From an uncultured Lachnospiraceae bacterium (lineage in GTDB: Bacteria; Bacillota_A; Clostridia; Lachnospirales; Lachnospiraceae): a DNA stretch of 14,104 bases. Every line of letters begins with the position of its first letter. The first letter of the stretch is position 1. Below are positions 7,538 to 14,038 of the stretch, piece by piece. The notes beneath the pieces are model-generated. The model made no database searches and was not told where the DNA came from. It saw only the letters and a program-made list of their open reading frames with translations. The stretch lies in contig CAJLNC010000066.1 in the NCBI GenBank assembly GCA_905207905.1, positions 1-14,104 of the forward strand, written 5' to 3'. A program made the translations under genes and the position numbers.

Positions 7538-8731
7538 TCAGTTGGTAAAGTTATCAAAATATCCCTGCACCAGGATAATGGGAGTTCCCTTGTCTCCGGA
7601 ACCGCTGGTGAGATCGCAGAGAGAACCGATCAAATCGGTCAGTCTCCTTGGGGTGGTCCCCTGAGAAGCCATGTTTCCTACCAGATTATCGCTCTTTTCC
7701 CGGATTCTCTTGGAGATAGCCTCCTGAAGCTCTCTTCCGGAAAGATCCTTAAAGTCATTGTCTGCCAGGTACTTTAATTTCACCTCATTGGGAGTTCCCT
7801 CCAAGCCCGGTGTGTACGCCGGAGAAACCACCGGATCTGCCAGCTCCCAGATCTTTCCTACCGGATCTTTGAATGCCCCGTCACCGTAAACCATTACTTC
7901 CACATGTTTTCCGGTTCTGTCCAAAATCTGTCTCTGGATATCCAGAACAAAATCTGTACACTCTCTCGGAAACAGCTTAATGGTATCTTCTGTAGACTTG
8001 TTGGAGCCAAGAAGTCCGTATTTTTCGTTGCAGCCGCTTCCGTTTATCGGAGCGTTTAAAAGATCATCCAGGCCGCACACCCGTTTGGCCCCTGCTGCAT
8101 AAAGCATTCTTTTTGTTCTGGCTCTTGTATGGATATCACAGGTAATAATGTTCTTTGTATATTCTAAGATGGCTTTTGGCTGATTAGCAAAGATCACGTC
8201 CACCTCTGCCCCTGCATCCCGCACTACCTGGCTGTAGTAGTCCACATAGTCCACCCCGGTGAAAGGATGCTTATTTTCTCCAAACAGCTCCTTGTAGCGT
8301 TCCAGCGTCAGCACATCACTGTAAGGATTCACCCCTGCCTCATCCAGACGTTCAATGGAAACCAGCTCATTTCCCACTTCATCACTGGGATAGCTCAGCA
8401 TCAGAACCACTTTCTTTGCTCCCATAGCGATTCCTTTCAGGCAGATGGCAAAACGGTTTCTGGAAAGAATGGGGAAGATCACGCCTACCGTTTCTCCGCC
8501 CAGCTTATTCTTTACATCCTCTGCGATCGCCTCCACACTGGCATAATTCCCCTGAGCTCTGGCAACCACAGACTCTGTCACAGAGATCACATCCCGGTCT
8601 CTCAGAGCAAAACCTTCGCTCTCTGCTGCTTCCAGAACGCTGTCCACCACGATCTTAGCCAGGTTATCTCCTTCCCGGATAATCGGACACCGGATTCCTC
8701 TTGATACTGTTCCCACTTTTCTTTCGCTCAT
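7538..8731 (-). CDS. CofE-like (coenzyme F420-0:L-glutamate ligase family) protein, function uncertain
   Basis: The 397-residue product begins MSERKVGTVSRGIRCPIIRE, then GDNLAKIVVDSV and LRDRDVISVTESVVARAQGN. This matches the N-terminal pattern of CofE (Pfam PF01996): a G-x-P-x-I start, G-D-[DN]-L-A, then D-x-D-V-[IL]-x-[VI]-[TA]-[EQ]-K/S-V-V. Archaeal CofE adds glutamates to F420-0 and is about 250 residues; this protein is longer, with a C-terminal region (GLLGSNKST, VMVYGDGAFKDPVGKIWELADP) that I cannot assign. No other F420 gene is in the window, and this kind of organism is not known to make F420, so the substrate is probably different. An upstream in-frame start at 8794 exists; 8731 was chosen because GGAGATAG sits just before it and the family homology begins there. 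It has its own promoter and terminator, so it seems monocistronic. Confidence 0.75.
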   Translation of the reverse strand: MSERKVGTVSRGIRCPIIREGDNLAKIVVDSVLEAAESEGFALRDRDVISVTESVVARAQGNYASVEAIAEDVKNKLGGETVGVIFPILSRNRFAICLKGIAMGAKKVVLMLSYPSDEVGNELVSIERLDEAGVNPYSDVLTLERYKELFGENKHPFTGVDYVDYYSQVVRDAGAEVDVIFANQPKAILEYTKNIITCDIHTRARTKRMLYAAGAKRVCGLDDLLNAPINGSGCNEKYGLLGSNKSTEDTIKLFPRECTDFVLDIQRQILDRTGKHVEVMVYGDGAFKDPVGKIWELADPVVSPAYTPGLEGTPNEVKLKYLADNDFKDLSGRELQEAISKRIREKSDNLVGNMASQGTTPRRLTDLIGSLCDLTSGSGDKGTPIILVQGYFDNFTN

Positions 8732-8799
8732 GTCTATCTCCTCATTTCTGTTTTTCAAATCTCTTGGCCGCCCTTTCAGCGGCTTTTTAGACATTACTG

Positions 8800-8885
8800 T
8801 GCGATCCCGCGGAGCGTTTTTGATCTCACTGGAAATAATTTCCTATGAAATAAAAATATCCGGGGGGCGCACTGCGCCCACCGGA
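8800..8885. repeat. Dispersed hairpin repeat (second family, copy 2) in the leader of the CofE-like gene
   Basis: This stretch shares TGCGATCC-GCGGAGC-TTTTTG, then a hairpin around ATTTCCTATGAAA, with 3318-3390. Both copies end in a short GC-rich hairpin, here GGGCGC (8865-8870) with GCGCCC (8874-8879), extended by TCCGG (8859-8863) with CCGGA (8881-8885). The copies differ by a one-base length change in the middle, so no reading frame is kept between them. The copy falls within the predicted 5' untranslated region of the CofE-like transcript. Confidence 0.65.
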
Positions 8886-8888
8886 ACT

Positions 8889-8917
8889 ATTATAGTGCAA
8901 AAACTTAGATTCAGCAA
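8889..8917 (-). promoter_or_regulatory. Sigma-A type promoter for the CofE-like gene
   Basis: On the minus strand: -35 TTGCTG (8917-8912), a 17-bp spacer, then a perfect -10 TATAAT (8894-8889). Transcription should begin near 8882, giving a leader of about 150 nt that opens directly into a GC-rich hairpin (8859-8885). Confidence 0.8.
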
Positions 8918-8989
8918 GGAAAACCTCAAATTATCGGAAATTTATCTCTTTTGCTACAAATTGCTCCCATTCTCCCGGTTCTCTTTCAT

Positions 8990-9097
8990 AAAAAAACCAC
9001 TGCAAAGTGGGAGCAACGGTTCTGAAATCAGCCGTCTCCTTACCAGGAGACGCACTGTCCTATTTCAGAAACCTCTCTACCCCACTTTGCAGCGGTT
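8990..9097 (-). terminator. Three-tier hairpin terminator after nifJ
   Basis: The outer stem pairs AACCACTGCAAAGTGGG (8995-9011) with CCCACTTTGCAGCGGTT (9081-9097). The middle stem pairs GGTTCTGAAAT (9018-9028) with ATTTCAGAAACC (9062-9073). The inner stem pairs CGTCTCCT (9033-9040) with AGGAGACG (9045-9052) around a four-base loop. On the minus strand the outer stem is followed at once by seven T (8996-8990), so it reads as an intrinsic terminator for nifJ, whose stop codon is 56 bp away. The one odd pair in the outer stem is a G-U wobble in minus-strand RNA but an A-C mismatch in plus-strand RNA, which favours minus-strand function. At over 100 bp it is much larger than ordinary terminators. 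Confidence 0.8.
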
Positions 9098-9152
9098 CTC
9101 TATTTCATACGAATCAGATCGCAATAACTGTGATCACTAATCTGTCTGCCGA

Positions 9153-12100
9153 TTACTCTTCTGTGCCATACAGAGTGATCAGCTTATTCAGATACTCATA
9201 TCTTTCCTTATTGCACTCTGCGTTCTTAGCAAACAGCTTCTCTGCTCTCTCCGGATTAGCGCGCTTCAGAGAGTTGTAACGAACCTCACCATTCAGGAAC
9301 TCCATCAGATCTCCGGTAGGAGCCTTAGAGTCCAGAGTGAAGGCTGCCTTGCCCTCTGCCTTTGCAGCCGGGTTGAAGCGGAACAGATGCCAGTAACCAG
9401 CCTCTACAGCCAGCTGCTCCTCAGTCTGAGCCTTGGACATACCCTTCTTGATACCATGGTTGATACAAGGAGCATATGCAATGATCAGAGACGGTCCCGG
9501 ATAAGCCTCAGCCTCTGCCAGAGCCTTTACAGTCTGATTGTAATCAGCACCCATAGCGATCTGAGCAACGTATACATAGCCGTAGCTCATAGCGATGGAA
9601 GCCATATCTTTCTTCTTCACTTCTTTACCGCCAGCTGCGAACTGAGCCACTGCACCAGGCTGAGTAGCCTTGGAAGCCTGTCCGCCGGTGTTGGAGTACA
9701 CCTCAGTATCGAATACCATTACGTTGATATCCTGACCGGAAGCCAGTACATGGTCAACGCCGCCGAAACCGATATCGTATGCCCATCCGTCACCGCCGAA
9801 GATCCAGTTGGACTTCTTGGACAGATAATCTTTGTTCTTTAAGATCTCCTGAGCCTTGTCACATCCGCATGCTTCCAGAGCAGCAATCAGCTTCTCAGTA
9901 GCAGCGCCGTTGGCAGCGCCTACTGCGTAGGTATCTAACCAAGCCTGTGCGGCTTCTTTCACTGCAGCGTTGTCGCCGTTAGCTACCAGATCCTCAACCT
10001 TTGCTTTCAGTCCGCCTCTGATGGCATTGTTCGCCAGCAGCATACCGTAACCAAACTCTGCGTTATCCTCGAACAGGGAGTTGGACCATGCAGGACCCTG
10101 ACCCTTCTGGTTTACCGTGTAAGGTGTGGAAGGTGAAGAGTTACCCCAGATGGAGGAACATCCTGTTGCGTTGGCAATGTACATTCTGTCGCCAAACAGC
10201 TGAGTGATCAATTTTGCGTACGGAGTCTCACCGCAGCCTGCGCAGGCGCCTGAGAACTCAAGCAGCGGCTGTTTGAACTGAGAGCCCTTTACCGTGTTCT
10301 CTTTGAATTTCTCTACTACATCTGCCTTTGTAGGAAGCTCTACAGCGTAATCGAAGTATTTCTGCAGACCAGCGTTTGCTTCCATGTTCTCCATAGCCAG
10401 TGCCTTTGCACCCTTCTTGCCCGGGCAGACATTTGCACAGGAACCGCATCCGGTACAGTCAAGAGCGGATACTACCATAGCAAACTTGTAGTTCGCCATA
10501 CCAGTCATAGGAAGTGTCTTCAATCCTTCCGGAGCTGCTGCTACTTCTTCCTCAGTCATAGCGATGGGACGGATAACTGCATGAGGACAAACGTATGCAC
10601 AGCGGTTACACTGGATACAGTTCTCCGGATTCCATACCGGAATATCTACTGCGATACCGCGCTTCTCGTAAGCAGCAGAACCGGAAGGTGTGGTTCCGTC
10701 TACATAATCCTTGAATGCAGATACCGGCAGGTTGTTTCCTTCCTGAGCGTTTACTGCATGCTGGATGTTATTAACGAAGTCTACAACGTCCTGTCTCTTT
10801 CCGGTAACATCCTTGGCAATGATATCCTCGTCCTCAGCATTCTTCCAGCTTTCCGGAACCTGGATCTCTACTACCTGCTTAGCACCGGCATCGATAGCGT
10901 CATAGTTCATCTGTACGATGGCATCACCCTTACGTCCGTAAGTAGCCTTTGCAGCAGCCTTCATCAGCTCGATGGCCTGCTCCTCAGGAATGATGTTCGC
11001 CAGTTTGAAGAATGCAGACTGCAGAACAGTATTGATACGTCCGCCCAGTCCGATCTCTTTACCGATCTTGATACCGTCGATTACATAGAATTTAATGTTG
11101 TGTTCAGCGATGAATTTCTTCACCTGTCCGGGAAGATGATGCTCCAGTCCTTCCATATCCCACGGGCAGTTCAGAAGGAAAGTACCGCCGTCAACCAGTT
11201 CCTGTACCATGTTGTACTTACGTACATAGGAAGGATTGTGGCAGGCAACAAAGTTTGCCTTGTGGATCAGGTAGGTGGACTTGATGGGGCTCTTACCGAA
11301 ACGCAGATGGGACATGGTCACACCGCCGGATTTCTTGGAGTCATAATCAAAGTATGCCTGAGCATACATATCCGTATTATCACCGATGATCTTAATGGAG
11401 TTCTTGTTAGCGCCTACTGTACCGTCTGCGCCCAGACCCCAGAATTTACAGTTGATGGTGCCTTCCGGTGTGGTAACCAGAGGAGCGCCCAGTTCCAGAG
11501 ACAGATTGGTCACATCATCTACGATACCGATGGTGAATTTCTGCTTGGTGGTATTATTGTAAACAGCAACGATCTGAGCCGGTGTGGTATCCTTGGAACC
11601 AAGGCCGTAACGTCCGGTGAAGATCGGAGTATCGTTGAACTTACTGCCCTTCAATGCTGCAACAACGTCCAGATACAGCGGCTCACCCAGTGCTCCAGGC
11701 TCTTTGGTACGATCCAGAACAGTAATCTGCTTAACAGTCTCAGGAATCGCTGCAATCAAAGCTTCTGCGCTGAACGGTCTGTACAGACGAACCTTAACAA
11801 CACCAACCTTCTCGCCGGCTGCCATCAGGTAATCAATGGTCTCCTCAATGGTGTCGCATACAGAACCCATTGCGATAATGACCTTCTCTGCATCTGCTGC
11901 TCCGTAGTAGTTGAACAGTTTGTAATCGGTACCGATCTTAGCATTTACCTTATCCATGTACTCCTGTACGATAGCGGGCATTGCATCGTAGTAGGGGTTA
12001 ATTGCCTCTCTGGCCTGGAAGAAGATATCCGGGTTCTGAGCGGAACCTCTCTGGCAGGGATGATTGGGATTCAGGCACTGATCTCTCCAAGCCTGAACTG

Positions 12101-12695
12101 CGTCCAGATCGGTCATCTCTTTCAGATCTTCATAATCCCAGGTCTCGATCTTCTGAATCTCGTGAGAAGTACGGAAACCATCGAAGAAGTTAATGAAGGG
12201 AAGACGTCCCTTGATAGCTGCCATATGCGCTACCGGAGTCAGGTCCATTACTTCCTGTACGCTGGACTCACACAGCATACATGCGCCAGTCTGACGGCAG
12301 GCATACACATCAGAGTGGTCACCGAAAATAGAAAGTGCATGGCTTGCAAGAGCACGGGCAGAAACGTTGAATACGCCCGGAAGTCTCTCACCTGCAACCT
12401 TGTACAGGTTGGGGATCATCAGAAGCAGACCCTGAGAAGCGGTGTATGTAGTCGTCAGAGCACCAGCAGAAAGGGAACCGTGTACGGTACCTGCTGCACC
12501 TGCCTCAGACTGCATCTCGGTTACCTGAACGGTCTGTCCGAACATATTCAGACGGCCCTGGGTAGCCCACTCGTCAGTGGCTTCTGCCATTACGGATGAC
12601 GGGGTAATCGGGAAAATAGCTGCCACATCGGTATACGCATAGGACGCATGAGCTGCAGCATGATTACCATCCATGGTCTTCATTTTTCTTGCCAT
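9153..12695 (-). CDS. nifJ: Pyruvate:ferredoxin (flavodoxin) oxidoreductase, single-chain
   Basis: This cytoplasmic homodimeric enzyme converts pyruvate and CoA to acetyl-CoA and CO2, passing electrons to ferredoxin; it is central to fermentative energy metabolism. The 1180-residue chain is full length. Domains in order: N-terminal pyruvate-binding domain with FPITPSS (near 28) and TEMQSEAGAAGT (near 59); FDGFRTSHE (near 170); a ferredoxin-like domain with two [4Fe-4S] motifs, CIQCNRCAYVCP (near 695) and CTGCGSCANVCP (near 745); then CAGCGETPY (near 820) and a thiamine diphosphate domain with GGDGWAYDIGFGG and DTEVYSNTGGQ (near 965-1000). The start at 12695 has AAGGAGG upstream. Residues about 33-705 contain no TTA, CTA or TCA codon, shown by an uninterrupted antisense frame, so codon bias is strong and fits high expression. 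It has its own promoter and terminator. Confidence 0.98.
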   Translation of the reverse strand: MARKMKTMDGNHAAAHASYAYTDVAAIFPITPSSVMAEATDEWATQGRLNMFGQTVQVTEMQSEAGAAGTVHGSLSAGALTTTYTASQGLLLMIPNLYKVAGERLPGVFNVSARALASHALSIFGDHSDVYACRQTGACMLCESSVQEVMDLTPVAHMAAIKGRLPFINFFDGFRTSHEIQKIETWDYEDLKEMTDLDAVQAWRDQCLNPNHPCQRGSAQNPDIFFQAREAINPYYDAMPAIVQEYMDKVNAKIGTDYKLFNYYGAADAEKVIIAMGSVCDTIEETIDYLMAAGEKVGVVKVRLYRPFSAEALIAAIPETVKQITVLDRTKEPGALGEPLYLDVVAALKGSKFNDTPIFTGRYGLGSKDTTPAQIVAVYNNTTKQKFTIGIVDDVTNLSLELGAPLVTTPEGTINCKFWGLGADGTVGANKNSIKIIGDNTDMYAQAYFDYDSKKSGGVTMSHLRFGKSPIKSTYLIHKANFVACHNPSYVRKYNMVQELVDGGTFLLNCPWDMEGLEHHLPGQVKKFIAEHNIKFYVIDGIKIGKEIGLGGRINTVLQSAFFKLANIIPEEQAIELMKAAAKATYGRKGDAIVQMNYDAIDAGAKQVVEIQVPESWKNAEDEDIIAKDVTGKRQDVVDFVNNIQHAVNAQEGNNLPVSAFKDYVDGTTPSGSAAYEKRGIAVDIPVWNPENCIQCNRCAYVCPHAVIRPIAMTEEEVAAAPEGLKTLPMTGMANYKFAMVVSALDCTGCGSCANVCPGKKGAKALAMENMEANAGLQKYFDYAVELPTKADVVEKFKENTVKGSQFKQPLLEFSGACAGCGETPYAKLITQLFGDRMYIANATGCSSIWGNSSPSTPYTVNQKGQGPAWSNSLFEDNAEFGYGMLLANNAIRGGLKAKVEDLVANGDNAAVKEAAQAWLDTYAVGAANGAATEKLIAALEACGCDKAQEILKNKDYLSKKSNWIFGGDGWAYDIGFGGVDHVLASGQDINVMVFDTEVYSNTGGQASKATQPGAVAQFAAGGKEVKKKDMASIAMSYGYVYVAQIAMGADYNQTVKALAEAEAYPGPSLIIAYAPCINHGIKKGMSKAQTEEQLAVEAGYWHLFRFNPAAKAEGKAAFTLDSKAPTGDLMEFLNGEVRYNSLKRANPERAEKLFAKNAECNKERYEYLNKLITLYGTEE

Positions 12696-12819
12696 TTGTA
12701 GTTTTCCTCCTTATTTTTAGAACTGCCGGAAATCCGGAAATTCTGATTGTACATTTTGCACCATTTTGCCTGAGGCGCAAAGCCCCAGACATCCATAGTA
12801 CAGATTGCCATATAGGATC

Positions 12820-12848
12820 ATTGTACCACACCATCATATGTTTGTCTA
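12820..12848 (-). promoter_or_regulatory. Sigma-A type promoter for nifJ
   Basis: On the minus strand: -35 TAGACA (12848-12843), a 17-bp spacer, -10 TACAAT (12825-12820). Each hexamer differs from consensus by one base. Predicted start is near 12813, giving a leader of about 118 nt. The leader contains a small hairpin (GGGGCTTTGCGCCTC) and two tandem CCGGAAAT-like repeats at 12727-12741, but no riboswitch that I recognise. Confidence 0.8.
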
Positions 12849-12912
12849 TTTCTCTAAACAGGATTTTTTTGTATTTTTAAAGGTACAGAGACAGAAACAA
12901 AAACTTCAGCCC

Positions 12913-12941
12913 TTGTCAAACACGCAAAAGACTGCTATAAT
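12913..12941 (+). promoter_or_regulatory. Sigma-A type promoter for mntP
   Basis: TTGTCA (12913-12918), a 17-bp spacer, and a perfect TATAAT (12936-12941). Start is expected near 12948, so the transcript runs first through the hairpin element (12955-13069), then the riboswitch and terminator, before mntP at 13382. The untranslated leader is about 430 nt. It is divergent from the nifJ promoter, with about 65 bp between the two -35 boxes. Confidence 0.82.
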
Positions 12942-12954
12942 CAGACCCATATGA

Positions 12955-13069
12955 GGGTGTTGCAAAAGCCTTCCGGCGGTACCCTTTCGGGTGATTTTCC
13001 TCTGAAAACGAACACGTTTTCGGAGGAAAACACACCGAAAATCCACCGGGGCCGTATTTTGCAACACCC
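12955..13069. repeat. Long-hairpin (MITE-like) repeat element, copy B
   Basis: The element is bounded by a perfect 13-bp inverted repeat, GGGTGTTGCAAAA (12955-12967) and TTTTGCAACACCC (13057-13069). The interior also pairs: CCGGCGG with CCACCGG through one wobble, TTTCGGGTGATTTTCCTCTG with its partner, and ACG around an AACA-type apex. It is inverted relative to copy A at 3166-3282. The stem differs at a pair that is T-A in copy A and C-G here, so pairing is kept. It has no T-run on either side, so it is not a terminator. It lies between the mntP promoter and the aptamer, ending seven bases before the aptamer. Confidence 0.82.
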
Positions 13070-13076
13070 CACAAAT

Positions 13077-13247
13077 CCTTAAGGGAGTAATCAGCAGTCT
13101 TTTGTTGGACCGTCCCCCACCCTCTTTCGACAGAGTTTTGGAGCAGTCCGCCAGTGCCGCCGACAGCGGCTTCTGAAAAATGGCTGCAGTATTATCGACA
13201 CACTGGTGCGCTGCACCCGGTATTACTTGAAATGATGAGACTTGGGG
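13077..13247 (+). promoter_or_regulatory. yybP-ykoY type manganese riboswitch aptamer (candidate) in the mntP leader
   Basis: The 5' strand reads CCTTAAG followed by GGAGTAA, matching the family's conserved start (AAAGGGGAGUA). The 3' end reads GAGACTTGGGG, matching the conserved GAGACC-U end. CCTTAAG (13077-13083) pairs along its full length with CTTGGGG (13241-13247), two pairs being G-U, to close helix P1. Internal hairpins include GCCGC/GCGGC at 13156-13170, and a CGACA motif at 13196-13200 lies where the family has UUGACA. The family senses Mn2+ and is typically found before mntP and other Mn exporters, as here. At about 170 nt it is longer than the usual 100-130 nt, so an internal arm is extended. 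The overlap with the terminator behind it is strong independent support. Confidence 0.8.
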
Positions 13248-13311
13248 AGTCAGGAAAACTATCTTTCCGCTTTTTTCGGACAGACTTTTCTGACTCTTCA
13301 GGTCTTTTTTT
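13238..13311 (+). terminator. Riboswitch-controlled intrinsic terminator before mntP
   Basis: AGACTTGGGGAGTCAG at 13238-13253, extended by GAAA, pairs with TTTTCTGACTCTTCAGGTCT (13286-13305) in an unbroken 20-bp helix with four G-U pairs, followed by a seven-T run (13305-13311). Its 5' arm includes all of CTTGGGG, the 3' strand of aptamer helix P1. P1 and the terminator cannot form together, so ligand binding should prevent termination and turn mntP on. Confidence 0.85.
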
Positions 13312-13381
13312 GCAGCTGCCGGCTCTTAACAGCTGCTTTCATTTCTATTTTTACTACACATACATAAAGGAGCGATTAATT

Positions 13382-13939
13382 ATGGGAATTGGAGAACTTT
13401 TCGTATTAGCAGTGGGACTGTCCATGGATGCCTTTGCAGTGTCCGTCTGTAAGGGCCTTTCTCTGGGATGTATCCGTCCAAAGCATATGGGGCTTGCCGG
13501 ACTGTGGTTTGGCGGATTTCAGGCGCTGATGCCTCTCATCGGATATTTTCTTGGACGCTTTTTTACAGACAGCATTACCCGGTACTCCCACTGGATTGCT
13601 TTCGTGCTGCTGCTGTTCATCGGCATCAACATGATCCGGGAAGCCCTGGGAGAGGAAGAAAAACTGGATGCTGCCATGGATGCCAAGTCCATGCTGCTTT
13701 TGGCTATTGCCACCAGCATTGACGCTCTGGCTGTAGGTGTCACCTTCGCTTTTTTGCAGGTGAATATTCTGGCAGCCGTATCTTTTATCGGTGTGATCAC
13801 CTTTGCCGCCTCTGCCGCGGGAATAAAGATCGGCAGTATTTTCGGCTGCAGGTACAAATCCAGGGCAGAAATCTGCGGAGGGATCATTCTGATTTTTATC
13901 GGCTTAAAGATTCTTTTAGAGGGAATTGGAATTTTGTAA
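13382..13939 (+). CDS. mntP: Manganese efflux pump MntP
   Basis: MntP exports Mn2+ across the cytoplasmic membrane and protects against manganese overload. The 185-residue protein has six hydrophobic segments arranged as two related halves, the usual MntP (PF02659) form. The first half carries GLSMDAFAVSVCKG with D16, the second ATSIDALAVGV with D114. These Asp residues correspond to the family's metal-path acidic residues. Length is normal. The reading frame stays open upstream to a GTG at 13154, but that extension translates riboswitch and terminator sequence. The ATG at 13382 has AAAGGAG nine bases upstream and starts at the family's usual N-terminus. Control appears to be by the Mn2+ riboswitch in the leader. 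No terminator is seen between mntP and the ABC-F gene 99 bp later. Confidence 0.95.
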   Translation: MGIGELFVLAVGLSMDAFAVSVCKGLSLGCIRPKHMGLAGLWFGGFQALMPLIGYFLGRFFTDSITRYSHWIAFVLLLFIGINMIREALGEEEKLDAAMDAKSMLLLAIATSIDALAVGVTFAFLQVNILAAVSFIGVITFAASAAGIKIGSIFGCRYKSRAEICGGIILIFIGLKILLEGIGIL

Positions 13940-13946
13940 GGTTTTG

Positions 13947-13975
13947 CTTGCATTTTCCAACAGTTTCGGTACAAT
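13947..13975 (+). promoter_or_regulatory. Possible promoter for the ABC-F gene
   Basis: CTTGCA (13947-13952), a 17-bp spacer, then TACAAT (13970-13975). The -10 is good, the -35 only fair. Start would be near 13982, directly before a perfect hairpin, GCGGCCA (13985-13991) with TGGCCGC (13994-14000). The hairpin has no T-run after it, so I do not call it a terminator. Read-through from mntP is also possible. Confidence 0.5.
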
Positions 13976-14038
13976 AGAAGCAGTGCGGCCATCTGGCCGC
14001 TATCCCTTATGAACAGGCACTCACAAGGAGGATGAACA

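Noticed and set aside
8732..8794. An upstream start for the CofE-like protein
   Set aside because: The extra 21 residues come from leader stem and repeat sequence. GGAGATAG sits just before the Met at 8731, where family similarity begins.
10581..12599. A 672-codon open frame on the plus strand, antisense to nifJ
   Set aside because: It is codon-aligned with nifJ and simply shows that this part of nifJ avoids TTA, CTA and TCA codons. It has no ribosome-binding site or recognisable domain.
13154..13381. An N-terminal extension of mntP from a GTG start
   Set aside because: The extension covers the riboswitch and terminator, has no family similarity, and the ATG at 13382 has a good ribosome-binding site.
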